In this document: positions 1-10,311 of the stretch, one piece after another | Position numbering within the stretch: the first letter of the stretch is position 1 | How the letters are laid out: every line of letters begins with the position of its first letter | Source of the DNA: Trichoderma breve | Lineage: Eukaryota > Ascomycota > Sordariomycetes > Hypocreales > Hypocreaceae | Assembly (NCBI RefSeq): GCF_028502605.1 | Contig: NC_079232.1 | Coordinates: forward strand, 434,001-498,000 | Direction of reading: 5' to 3' | Length of the DNA stretch: 64,000 bases | Position numbers and translations under genes: made by a program | Notes under the pieces: generated by a model | What the model saw: the letters and a program-made list of their open reading frames with translations, nothing else | Databases searched by the model: none | Told to the model about the DNA's origin: nothing

Positions 1-995
1 TCCTTTTCGGTCAAGTGACCGACGTGGTACGCAAGTATACGAAGAGTCGAAGTGCACAAGTACGTGCCCGGGGTTGCCCAAGCCTTTCCGACGCCATCAA
101 CAAGGTGATCCCGCCACCAACCGGGGACCTCGTGCCGTTGTCTCCTCAATATACTCATACAAAACGCAAAGTATAAGTATTGAGCAGAGGGTCGAAAGTC
201 GTTCCGGAACTGCAACGAGCGCCCATGAAGCTCACGACCAAATGGGACCAATCCAGACGATTTATGGGTATCGGGATCGTCAAGGCAATGTACTTTCCAA
301 CAGCCTTTTCGTGGGTCTCCATCTGGTACGATGACCAAGCGTGCATCGTCGAAAGCCGCTTCGTACTTGTAGTATATTGGGATGCCGTTCTTGTCTGCCA
401 TTAGATGGCCATCTTTGTCGCTAAGTGGCCCAAACAGGTGGCGCGCAGAAAGCTTGCCCACTTTGTACCGAACAATATGGGCTGCCCTCACAGTGGACGC
501 CGGAAGGTATTTGCCAGAGATTACACACCACGCCGTATCCAGATCTACTGTATCGTATGCTTTCAAAACCTTCTTTCGGAACCTTTCTTGGGCACTTGGA
601 TCTCTTGAAGCAAACAAAGACAGCCTTGCTACATCATGTGCCTTGCAGCGACTGATCAAAAGATCCAGATAGGCCCCATCCGTGTTCTGACGGTCATGTT
701 GCCAAATCATATTATCCATGAGTCTACCGCTGAGTTCGTGACGAGAGGTTTGGATAACAACAACATCTCCTCTCAAGGCTGTGATCAAACGTTCCAACTG
801 CTTAATCTGGGACCGGTACTCGTCTTCCCCCAGATCGAGGCTTCCAGTGTGCCGTACATAGTTGAGCTTTATGACGCGTTTTTCAGTTTGGGCTAGATAT
901 GCCTTCTTGCTTTGAAGCCTGTCCTCGATGATGGACTCGCCCTTTTGTCTAAACTTGTCGATCTTCCGCTTCTTTCCGTGACGGTTGCTGCCCAT
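1..995 (-). CDS. HNH endonuclease-like protein, C-terminus cut by window edge
   Basis: The frame opens at an ATG at 995 and stays open to the left edge (331 codons seen), so the C-terminus lies outside the window. Residues 1-20 are basic (GKKRKIDK) and 20-100 look helical. From about residue 155 the sequence follows the fungal HNH-type (HNH_2-like) proteins: a cysteine at 157 in WCVISGKYLP, AAHIV with H173, NGIP at 203-206, then FDDARLVIVP, LQFRNDFRPSAQYLYFAF and WATPGTYLCTSTLRIL near the visible end. The order matches that family as I remember it. In bacteria the fold is a metal-dependent nuclease; the fungal proteins have no settled role and nuclease activity is inference. No intron is needed. 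An AT-rich gene-free stretch lies upstream. Confidence 0.8.
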   Translation of the reverse strand, partial: MGSNRHGKKRKIDKFRQKGESIIEDRLQSKKAYLAQTEKRVIKLNYVRHTGSLDLGEDEYRSQIKQLERLITALRGDVVVIQTSRHELSGRLMDNMIWQHDRQNTDGAYLDLLISRCKAHDVARLSLFASRDPSAQERFRKKVLKAYDTVDLDTAWCVISGKYLPASTVRAAHIVRYKVGKLSARHLFGPLSDKDGHLMADKNGIPIYYKYEAAFDDARLVIVPDGDPRKGCWKVHCLDDPDTHKSSGLVPFGRELHGRSLQFRNDFRPSAQYLYFAFCMSILRRQRHEVPGWWRDHLVDGVGKAWATPGTYLCTSTLRILAYHVGHLTEK

Positions 996-3969
996 GACTT
1001 CCTGTACTGGAAATTTTAGTAGATGTAGGTTAGCTTTTGTAAGGGAGCGCCGTTCAGCCAGCACCCGAATTTTACTATATAACAATAGTAGCAGTTACTA
1101 GAGAAATATAGATATAGTAGCAGATACTCAAAGAACTGGTGTATAATATATCGTGTGGGTGTTCAAAATCTTTTCGGTCTTGGCTTTTCTGTCCCCCGCC
1201 TTGTTGGCTTCGCCTCGCGGTCAGTCCGGTGTCACTTTCGAATACCAATGAAAGAAGAAGACGAGAGCGCAAAGAGCAGCAAAGATGACCCTTTATAGTT
1301 CCAAAGTTGCTTTGAGATTAGGTGGGATTTGAACTCACCGTAAACTTACTTCACCGCCACAGTCGAAAAGGTTCAATGTTGTAATGTGTACGTGGGCATC
1401 TAAATGTTATCTGCCCGCCCTAACAAATGCATCCATCTAACTCACAATGCGTTCACCCGTCTGGCATATGACATTGCTGCGAATACCACCTCTACCTTTG
1501 CATCTATGCCTAATATGTCGACTAATACCTCTTTCGTTGATGAATTTGCAGAGATATTAGATCTGCTTGATCTTCTATTCTTTTATCGGACCTACTAGAT
1601 CTAGATCTATTATATCCACGATGCCTGCTCGGGTAGATTTCAATCCTGTGGTAACTGGATCTACTCTTGCCAAGTCTACTACATATACCACGCGGCGCAA
1701 ATGCGATATCAATTACGGTTCAATATTACGGCTACTATGACCGCCTAATATTAGTTGCATGTTTACCGATTTAGGCATCTGTCATTATATAGAACGTATT
1801 TTATTTAAATAAAATCTTTAACACGCAATGATAATCCAATAAGACATGAGAAATTACTAATTTTTCTTCTCGATCAAAACAAATTCGGATCATCACACAA
1901 AACTCAACTAAATAACGCCTCTAGACTCCGCACCCTGTGTATGTACTTGCGAGTTGCCACCACAAAACTACATACATGTACTACACAATGGACGGCGCAA
2001 TGCAACTCATGCCACTAACATTAAAATGCCACAGGGCTCCAGAGCCATCTCAGCAAGAGATCGATAGTGTGCGATACTAAGGGATTTAGCCAGAGCAAGT
2101 GTGTTGTTCTAGAGCCCGAGGGCTGGAAGCTGCCGAAAGTGGCACATGGAAACGCGGGGATTGGATCTTTGGGCATCCACTAGGCGCCACTCTTACGCGC
2201 CACGGAATGAGTTTTGAAACGATGAGGGACAAGCTAGCAGCTGGATGGCAGAATAAGCCCCTGAGCAGATAGATAGATACGAGTAGATAGATAGATGGCG
2301 GTTTCTTGGGCTGCGTGGTGGAAACAAGTGCGAGGAGTGGTGGAAACGACATCAGTAGTATATGATGATGTTAGTATCAGCATGAGAACTGGACTCGTAT
2401 GCGGATGCAGATGCGGTCATCGCAGTCATTAAGCTGGTGGCGATCCTCATCGTCTGCAAGGGGGTCAATTGTGTGTCTCGGTTAAGGGGAAGAGGAAGAA
2501 GCGACAGCCTGAATGGAGAAGCGATATGGAGAGAGATAAAGAGGAGAGAGATGATGATGATGAAGCCAATGGCTACTAGCTTGCCGAAAACGACACCGTC
2601 TCTTCTAAGTGTACTGCATAGCAGCATCACCAGTCCGTCATCCGACGACAAGCTCCAAGTCATGCAACGAGCCATTGAAGAACCGTCAAAGCCTCCTTCA
2701 GCGCAACATGACTAAGGAGACGTGGACGTAGATACGCCGGCGGTTCGTACTCGTAATAATGCTCGAACCCAGATGGCAGATGCACAAATGGGCCAATGGG
2801 TGGAGGGCATATACGCGTGGTGGCCAGGGATTGACTCGGAGCCATTACTAGCATCCCTGGACGGGGCCTCTCCACAAATGGCCCCAAGCGGAACAACGGC
2901 TGCGTTGTCCATCAGCGGGGACGGCATGACATGACTTTTGGGAGGAGAATCTCGACTGTTGTTTGGTTCGGTTGCAGTGCGTATGTGCAATCTGCAGGAT
3001 GATTGATTCCGTGAGTTGGGTTCATGTTGATGACGCTTGCATGTGCCAATGCTCCAGTGGTTAACCGACTTTTTGCTGTCGATACAGACACGCAAGGCAT
3101 TGAATCGTATGTTCCATTGTGTTGCTTGTCGCTGTGTGGTCTCTTTCGTACTCGCCAAAAAGGAACAAAGAAGACTATCGCATCCCCGTTTTTGGAAATG
3201 ACATGCTGAGACATGGAAGATGAAGAGAGGCAAGACAATCCTCTATTGTTCACTGTAGCTGTAATACTCTAGATTATCCTCATCCTCATCCTCATATCGC
3301 CATATCATATCAAATGCAAGCAATCATCCAGTGCATCGCCCCCAATCCCACCAAAATCATGCGAGTCCCAGTCCCCTTCATCTGGCCAGCAGAAAATCCC
3401 ACGTTTCGCCCAACAAGCTGGGCATTCGCCACCCCTGCCATTTGATCCAAATTCCAGAGGTTCGTGGCATCCATTTTTCCCCTGCGTCTCGGCTGCAGCA
3501 GCTTGCAGCAGCTTGCAGCAGTACAGGACCACTAACACGCAGACGCTAGTGCGCTAAACCTTGCGGCCGTAGTGGCTCTAGCGCGCAGCTAGCCGGGGCT
3601 GTTCTAGGCTCTGGGTGGCCCGAGCGGGAGGAGGCAATCTCGCTGAGCCGGACCTTGGCGAGTCCCCTGGCAGCTCTGCAATGAGCCTTTCAATGCGAGA
3701 TACCTGGGGGCCTGTCTCTCGGGTACCTGACGAACAAGGCAGATGCTACTTGACAAGAGTATGCAGCTCTGTGCTGTTTGCGGCGTACTCTTCGGCAGTT
3801 GCACCAGGTACTCCAAGTACATCAAGTACACGCACCAGGTACCTGCGCCCGCTAGCGCCAATCTCTCTCCCCCCAGCTGCAAACGCCTCGAGCTTCAGGT
3901 TTCTTCCCTCTTTAGCCCAAGCCAAGAAGTACCTTGTCCGCTCTCTGCTGGTCTAACTCCAAGCAATTC
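996..3969. other. Gene-poor intergenic region
   Basis: I see no supportable gene. The first kilobase (to about 2000) is AT-rich with scattered stops in all frames. A short GATA microsatellite lies at 2266-2297 and a CAGCAGCTTG-like repeat at 3490-3520. Open frames here (for example 2712-3233 on the minus strand) have no family resemblance and biased composition. Confidence 0.6.
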
Positions 3970-4345
3970 GCCTCCCTCTTTTCGATATCAGGCTGCTCTC
4001 TTCTTCTTCTCGACTTTCCCCCTCTTCTCGGTTTTTGTCTCTCGATTCTGTCCAATTGCCCTTTATCCTCATCTTCCTTCATTCATCAAGGATAGATAAT
4101 TCGATCTTCATTTATCTGATTGGATATTCGTTCAATTGGAAACATTTGAAGCACCCAGCTTGCATCACATCGTCAAAACAGGTCCAAGCTCGCCAATGTC
4201 AACCTTGTAAACCGCATTCATCTCTCTCTCGTGGTTGCTTAGCACCACAGCGTCTCTCCTCTCTCCTCTCTACTTTCTTTTTCTTTCACTCTCCTCTCCT
4301 CTCCGCTCTCTCTCTTCTCTTTTCTTCGCCACAAGGCTCCCTCAT
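3970..4345 (+). promoter_or_regulatory. Pyrimidine-rich promoter/leader tract
   Basis: The plus strand is strongly CT-rich, densest at 4250-4330 where runs of CTCTCCTCT and CTTTT dominate. Pyrimidine tracts just upstream of transcription starts are typical of well-expressed genes in filamentous fungi. It lies 420-800 bases before the ATG at 4767, which implies a long 5' leader. The long plus-strand open frames over it (4035-4688) are products of the composition. Confidence 0.55.
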
Positions 4346-4452
4346 TCGAAATTCGACATTACCATCGCCACACGAATACGATTCCCCCTGCCACTTGACA
4401 AACCTGTCACCAGCTGCATTGTTCCATTCTCCAAGCTTCGTGCAACCCACAG

Positions 4453-4623
4453 GTATGATTTCTTTCCCTCACTCTATTCGCACTTCCCGTTGGCCTGCAT
4501 GTGCCGGTGGTGGCAACGTCAGGTGCTCCCCACGCATATTTTTTTTTTATTTTCGTCTCTGCGCACAGCCCCTACAAACATTCTCCCTTGCATATATCCA
4601 AGATGCTGACTTCCGTCTCCCAG
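4453..4623 (+). other. Probable intron in the 5' leader
   Basis: CACAG is followed by GTATGA at 4453, and a good fungal intron end (branch-like GCTGAC, then CCGTCTCCCAG) closes at 4623. This would be a 171-base leader intron of the membrane-protein gene starting at 4767. It is inferred from consensus only; transcript reads would decide. Confidence 0.45.
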
Positions 4624-4766
4624 ACAGCCTTTTTTGTACACTCTGTTTTGCCTCTTCTTGCTATTGTTCTCGCCTCTTTTTGATCTGACGAGAATCTGAT
4701 TTCGGCCATTCTTCCCACACCTCGTCACATATTTGCCTTGCCCTCATAACCACCACCACCATCATC

Positions 4767-5255
4767 ATGGCTACTCCCGACAAGAGGCAGTCTACTGCCA
4801 GCGTTGTTCTCACCAGAGAAGTCACCGTCGAAATTTCTGTGCCTGACAAGGCCCTCACCCCTACCGTGGGCGTTTATGCCGTGCCGACCAATGCCACCTC
4901 GGTCACCAGCATCACCTCCAACCCAAACTCCGACAAGACGAACACCAATCCCTTTGATGCCGACATTGAAGCTCTCAACTCTCACAGCTCCTTTGACAAG
5001 CCCCTCCGAAAAAGCATGACGCTGGATGCCAAGAAGAACTGCCAAGTGTGGCCCGGAAAGGACCACTGGGAGAAGCAGGCCCAGCAGACCAAAGTGAAGC
5101 GAAACAACTGCGCCTGCATGGCCAGCCTGAGCCCGCGTAACAAGATCATTGCCAAGGTCCTCATCATCGTCCTGGTCGTGGGAGTCGCCGTCAGTGTTGG
5201 CTTTGGCATCAGCAAGCCGCTGGGCGCACCACTCTGGGGCGACAAGTCGAACTGA
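4767..5255 (+). CDS. Small tail-anchored-type membrane protein, unknown function
   Basis: A single exon of 162 residues whose ATG follows a CACCACCACC-rich context. Residues 1-125 are polar and Ser/Thr-rich with NPFDADIEAL near 61-70 and CQVWPGKDHW at 92-101. Residues 127-148 (IIAKVLIIVLVVGVAVSVGF) form one hydrophobic helix close to the C-terminus, followed by only about 14 residues (KPLGAPLWG), so a tail-anchored orientation is likely. I recognise the overall pattern, WPGK..W then a basic stretch, one helix and GISKPLGA, from conserved fungal hypothetical proteins, but know no function. The CT-rich promoter and long leader suggest strong expression. Confidence 0.8.
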   Translation: MATPDKRQSTASVVLTREVTVEISVPDKALTPTVGVYAVPTNATSVTSITSNPNSDKTNTNPFDADIEALNSHSSFDKPLRKSMTLDAKKNCQVWPGKDHWEKQAQQTKVKRNNCACMASLSPRNKIIAKVLIIVLVVGVAVSVGFGISKPLGAPLWGDKSN

Positions 5256-7166
5256 AAGCAAACATGCTCCTCCGTGATGCTTCCGATGACGAAACGTCGT
5301 ACGAACCTTTTTTTCTTGCAGGTCCTCCCGGGCCAATATGCCGACCGCTTTGGAGTACCACCCATCTCCAAGGCCCTCTACTTCTTTTTTTCTTCGCCGA
5401 GTCACATTGTGCCGCCACTTCTCTTGTTCTTCTTTTATTCAACTGTTCATTGTAATCATGTATGGCCCTGCGATAGCAGAGTGAGGGAGATTTCATATCA
5501 TAGCCGGGCGTTAATGGAGTTGTGTGGATTTTAGCCCCAATATTTGGAGCGCATTTACGGTAGAAATACACGCAGGAAAGGCCGCTGGATGGAATTGTGC
5601 CTCGTCTATGAGCTCCGACCTCGAGTACGAGTTCAAGTTGTTTTTTTACAGTTACCTATATAAAGGGATACATAAAAGCATACATGCCAGCACACATTAC
5701 GAGTTAACCAAGCAGTGATTCCATTGTTGCAATGTCACGATGCTGTCTTGTGGATGGCCTGATTTGTCCGTTTTGGGATTTCTCTTCCATTTTCTTTGTT
5801 CGCCTATTCTTTTGTGACTGGTCTCTTTTTTTTCTTGCAGTTGGCGCTGATAATGACGGACATGTTACATGGCGCACTGACCCCAGTAAGGGGCTTGCTG
5901 CAACGGCCTGATTTCTGACAATGAATCGGGTCGGCAATTGATGTGATGATGCCAAGACGTGAACTTGAAGAGCAACAGACGAAATACTGGATTGATGCAG
6001 GCGTGCAATGCAGAGCAAAATACAGATAATTTTTTTTTTCATGTGAACAAATGAGATACGCCAAGGGAGACGGAGATGGCCGCATGCAGCAGTCGGCGAT
6101 GGTTGTACAAGCTCAACTCTAATCGACGCCACTAAGGGAGCAGAAGCGCCAAGTCAAAAAGGTATGGACCTCGTACTAGATACGGAGACATGGGCCAAGA
6201 CGTGGATTTTACGCGACGATTTAAACCAAGATGCAAAATCCGGAGTAGATCTGTACCCAAGAGACGAGCTGAACTGTTGAATAGACGTCAAAGGTGGGCA
6301 CACGAAATACACGTATATCAAGCACGCGCGCATGCACTTTCGAGGTTCTAATAATAAAGCGGTTCCTGTCAAATGTGGAAAAAATGGGCTATACACGTAT
6401 TTCGATTTCATGGTGTGAAGCGCCGCGGGAGATTTCGTGGCCAATCAAGGTTATGCCGCTGGTGGTGGTGGGGCGGGTGATTCGCAGAGGCGCTTTCAAG
6501 ATGGATGTGTACACAGTTGGTTAGTACAGTGGCTTTTATATAATAGATCTAATATCAATGATGTTTTTTATAGGAATTTAGGTTATATGTGTTGATATTG
6601 CAGTTTATAAAGAGATTTTGGATTAATATCTATAGGTCTAAAGGAGGGATTTGTAAATATTATTGTGCCTGGGTCGTATAGATAGTGTAAAATGCTGCAT
6701 ATCTCACTCATCGAAACATCAAACGGTATTAAACCAAGATAATACAGTTGTTTCAAGTAACGTTTTGAGATTGCTTTATTTATTATTGTATATCATGTTG
6801 CTTTTCATTATAGCACTCTCATATCAAAGAATAATGGATGGCAGCTGCCACCAGAAGAGAAAAAACAGGCAGGAAGAGCTCACCAGGTGGCTGCCAGCTG
6901 AAGAGGCGACAATACCAGATGGCAAGAACTGATTGTGCTGCTTAGTCAAAAGAAAGAAGCGAAGACAAACGAAAAGAAGAAAATTTTGCATTTTATCTTC
7001 GGATGCTTTAGAAATCTTGGTACTCGCCCTTTTTCCTCCTTTCCCAAAACTTTTGTGCAAGCTTCGTCCTCTCCCCGAAGCAACTTTGCACGCCTTCACC
7101 ACAATCATCCCAGCAACCAAACTACCCAAAAACTCTTCGATTCTATCTCTCAAAGCAAGCTTCATC
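5256..7166. other. Intergenic region, no gene seen
   Basis: The first 200-400 bases are probably 3' UTR of the upstream gene. The remainder, including the AT-rich stretch 6530-6830, contains only short open frames without recognisable domains. The last 250 bases, rich in AAGAAA and then CTTCACC, should be the promoter and leader of the gene at 7167. Confidence 0.6.
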
Positions 7167-7958
7167 ATGGAGGGACAAAGACCTTCCACTGTCTACCTCG
7201 TCATCGCCATCATCATGGCCGTCCTCATCTTTCTCAACATCCTCATCGGCATCGCCTACCTACTCATCCCCAAGGACTGCATCCGCTGCGGCCCCGAGAA
7301 CCAGCAACCACCTCGTCGTAACCCGAACAACCTTGCTCCTGCGTACAGCCTTCGCTCCATCTTCGTCTCTGGCTCTCACGGTCGTCGCGTTGCCATCATC
7401 AACGGCTTTGTTGAGGTGGATGATGACTTTGACGCTTGGGCGTACTGGGCGACGGACTCGGAAGAAACGCTCAGGGGAATCACCACCCATTCGCAGTCTC
7501 AGCCTCAGGGTCAGACTCAGGTTCAATCTCAGCAGTACCCCTACGGTCTTCACAGAGATGCAGGTGCAGGCATAGTCAGCACCAGGCCATCTGCCGCTGC
7601 CGAGTATGGCTACCAGCACCACAACGAGCGCATGGAGATTCCCCTCGAAGGCACTGTTGCCAGAGTTCCTGCCCACAGAACCAGTGGTGGATTTGCCTTT
7701 ACCGAGTACGACCTCGAGCCGCCCATGGAGTACGCCGCTGAGCGAGCTGCCTCGCGCCATTCCCACCCTCTTGCTCGTGGTAATGAGATCGACCTCCCGC
7801 AGACGCCTACGCCCACGGTGCGTACTTGGGGAAGAGACAGCGACGCTACCATTCGAGCTGTCGTGGACAATCCCCGGATGAGCGTTGGTGGCTCGAGGCC
7901 CAAGAGTTACCGCTCTGAGGGACAGGCTGCGAACGACCCTGGCCATCAGGGCTATTGA
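7167..7958 (+). CDS. Single-pass membrane protein with disordered cytoplasmic-type tail
   Basis: 263 residues from the ATG at 7167. The frame is open further upstream to 6933, but that stretch is basic low-complexity leader, and the hydrophobic N-terminus directly after MEGQRPS makes 7167 the natural start. Residues 9-34 (VYLVIAIIMAVLIFLNILIG and on) are one membrane helix, followed by PKDCIRCG with two close cysteines (C38, C41). The rest is hydrophilic: a VEVDDDFDAW motif, a Q/S-rich segment around 110-130 with QSQPQGQTQVQSQ, and a Ser/Arg/Pro-rich tail. It resembles fungal hypothetical proteins with an N-terminal anchor; I do not know its function. Confidence 0.8.
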   Translation: MEGQRPSTVYLVIAIIMAVLIFLNILIGIAYLLIPKDCIRCGPENQQPPRRNPNNLAPAYSLRSIFVSGSHGRRVAIINGFVEVDDDFDAWAYWATDSEETLRGITTHSQSQPQGQTQVQSQQYPYGLHRDAGAGIVSTRPSAAAEYGYQHHNERMEIPLEGTVARVPAHRTSGGFAFTEYDLEPPMEYAAERAASRHSHPLARGNEIDLPQTPTPTVRTWGRDSDATIRAVVDNPRMSVGGSRPKSYRSEGQAANDPGHQGY

Positions 7959-9304
7959 AGGTACGACGAGTATCCGCGGGGGATAGAGTGAGAAGAATGG
8001 TCGGGGCAAGGAGACATACTAAACAAAAAAGCACCAAAAAAGGAACATCTCACCTCTTCATGGCACAGGAATCTGTAGGGTGATAGGGGACATCGGCTGC
8101 ATTTAGATCACTTCTTGCTCGTCGAGGCACTTGGCTCGTCTAAGGTAAACGCATGTACGGGATACACAAAACAGGGAACGGGGACAAATGGGAACAATTA
8201 ACTACCAAGTCTTGGTATGTAGAGAGCTTGGCATTCAAGCTCCATATAATCACGGTATCGTAAATCGCCAAACTTCAGCATGCAAGTTCACAGTATGTAA
8301 GTTCACCACCCAAGTTCACCATGTAGGTTCATCATGTAGGTTCATCATGTAGGTTCAGCATATAAGTTCACCATCTAAAGTCATCATCACATCAGAGTAA
8401 CGAATAAGCAAAGACTGGATAAGGATTCATCTCACACCATCAAACATGAGCATATTTCATGGACTGTCACATTAACTAAAAGTAAGATTCAGAACACTGG
8501 CCCAGCCATGTCCCCCAATTCGCCATCTCGTTCTCTTTTCGCAAAAAGTTCGCATTGCGCTTGTCTAAAAAAAGAAGCAGAGGCGCCTTTCACAGCCCTG
8601 TTTTTTTTCCTTCTAGTTCTCCGTATAGTGTGTGTGCCCTTTCCTCGAGCCCTGTTTCAAAAGTAGAATTGATAGTGAAAAAAGAAAAGAACAAGAAAAG
8701 AGTAAAAAAAAGAATAAAGTGTTAAAAAAAAGGATGGGGAAAAAATACAAGTAACCTCCGTCTCTCTCTCTTCCTCATTTCCTGTGTTAGTGTCCTCCAA
8801 ATCCAAACTAGTTAATGCTCAGGCAGTTGTTGGTCTCAATGTTTCAATGTTTCTGTGTACTTCTTACGGCGTCTCTATTACGCCGTTTGTGTTTGGTCAC
8901 CGCTGAGGAGCGTCGTTGTTGTATCACCAGAGGTAGTCTATCGTGGTGTTTCTGGATGCTCGGTGCCGTGGGTGCAGGAATTCGAGTATAAAAGCAATAG
9001 GTAAAGATGGCGAAAGGACGATCTTCAAAAGGGTGGTTACAAATGCGATTCGTCGTTCCATCGTCCTTGTTATGCATGGCGAATGGCTGTCTTCTCGTCC
9101 TCGGGGGCAATAGTAATCCGCCATCATCTGTGTCGCTGGTCTGAATGCATGTGCTTTGTATTCTGCTGATGCCGCTTGTACGGACGGCTTGCGCGAGCAC
9201 TCATCCATTAAAATGTATTATCGTAAAGAAATGACTTGGCCAGAAAAGAACGAGAAAGGAGGGTCTAGTCAAGCCTTGAAGTGGGAGCAAAGCGCTATAA
9301 ATCA
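7959..9304. other. Intergenic region between convergent genes
   Basis: This holds the 3' ends of the plus-strand membrane protein and the minus-strand GTPase. It contains a 13-base tandem repeat (8271-8389, listed separately) and A-rich low-complexity sequence at 8670-8760. No gene is supportable. Confidence 0.55.
8271..8389 (+). repeat. 13-base tandem repeat, about nine imperfect copies
   Basis: The unit reads AAGTTCACCATGT or AGGTTCATCATGT and recurs head to tail, with one 15-base copy near the left end. Copies differ by one to three bases; two neighbouring copies at 8325-8350 are identical. It lies about 310 bases beyond the stop of the plus-strand gene and about 900 bases from the GTPase stop. 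A function is not evident. Confidence 0.8.
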
Positions 9305-10311
9305 TCAGACAGACTGATATAATAACAATGGCTCGCCGACGTTTTCGATTTCGGGAATGGTGCACTTGAGATCAAACGCTTTGGAAAGGACAATTTTGAA
9401 TATCTATCAATCAGATTAGCTTCCCGCAAGATAAGTACGAGCGCGTAAAAGCAATCACACCTTTTGTACGTTGATGCTGTGGCTTGTACTTGAGAAAATC
9501 AGTGATGCCCGCATGGCTTTGGCAAATCGTCTCGCCTGGAAGTTGGCATTTTGTCAGCAAATCATCCTGCAATGTGTTCCCGTCACAAACAACCTACCTG
9601 GTTGGAAATCTCCTCTTGATCCTGGATTGGAAAGTTGACAAAGTGGTCGTACTTGGTGCCAACCAAGACGGGAATTGCCGTCTTGTTGAAACCGCGGCCC
9701 TGGCGGTACCACTCCTTGATGCTGTTGAGCGTGCTCTTGCGCGTCAGGTCAAACATGAAGAGGATGGCGACAGCGTCATTGCAAACCAGCGGCAGCATGT
9801 TGACAAACTCGCGCTGGCCGCCCAAGTCCCAGATGGAAAAGGTGATTTCGGTGTTGCGGATGGAAATGGTCTTTTCCATGAAATTGACACCCAGCGTCTG
9901 GATGTAGTCCTCGTCCCAGCTTCCCTCCACGTATTTGACCATGAGCGACGTCTTGCCGATCTGGGCATCGCCAACCATGCCGACCTTGATCACCACGTGG
10001 CTCCGGCCGTTGGATTGGTCGCCTGAGCTTGGCCGATAGTCGTTGTATGGCGGAGGTGCCGGGTTTGACAAGCCGCTAGCTGGCCTCGAAAGCGATCCCG
10101 ACACGGGCGGAGTCTGTCGGCTCGGGGACTCTTCATCCTGCCTCAGGCTGCCGGCAAGGCTGTGGTCGAGCGAGTGGCTCTGCTGGTGGTGGAAGCCGTT
10201 GCTGGAAGCGGCCTCTGAAGCGCCGTCGAAGCCGCCCATGGTGTCGTCGGGGCCCTGGCTGATGTCGGCTTCGTGTGGGGGAAGAAAGTCTTGCTGCTGA
10301 GAAATATCCAT
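9305..10311 (-). CDS. Septum-promoting Ras-like GTPase (Spg1/Tem1 homologue)
   Basis: Three exons: 10311-9598, 9535-9461 and 9403-9305, giving 295 residues. The first 100 residues are disordered, Ser/Pro/Gln-rich. The GTPase domain follows: P-loop GDAQIGKTS at 114-122, switch-[11 protein letters not shown]4 motif TKYD and, after the introns, [17 protein letters not shown] and [16 protein letters not shown], the conserved Spg1/Tem1 end. It lacks a C-terminal CAAX cysteine, as this subfamily does. In yeasts Spg1/Tem1 at the spindle pole starts the septation or mitotic exit kinase cascade. The frame is open upstream of 10311 but has no ATG there. The extended N-terminal tail is usual in filamentous fungi. 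Confidence 0.93.

Noticed and set aside
1319..1400. tRNA-like T-arm (GTGGGATTTGAACTCAC) on the minus strand
   Set aside because: The T-stem has a mismatch and no matching acceptor or anticodon arm can be placed within 90 bases; at best a tRNA-derived scrap.
2712..3233. 173-codon minus-strand open frame
   Set aside because: No domain, overlapping frames on both strands, His/Ser/Arg-rich composition typical of chance frames.
4035..4688. 217-codon plus-strand open frame
   Set aside because: Lies on the CT-rich leader; composition is nearly all Ser, Leu, Phe and Pro, and it is interrupted by the probable leader intron.
6933..7166. Earlier in-frame start for the membrane protein at 7167
   Set aside because: The added 78 residues are basic low-complexity leader and would bury the N-terminal membrane anchor.
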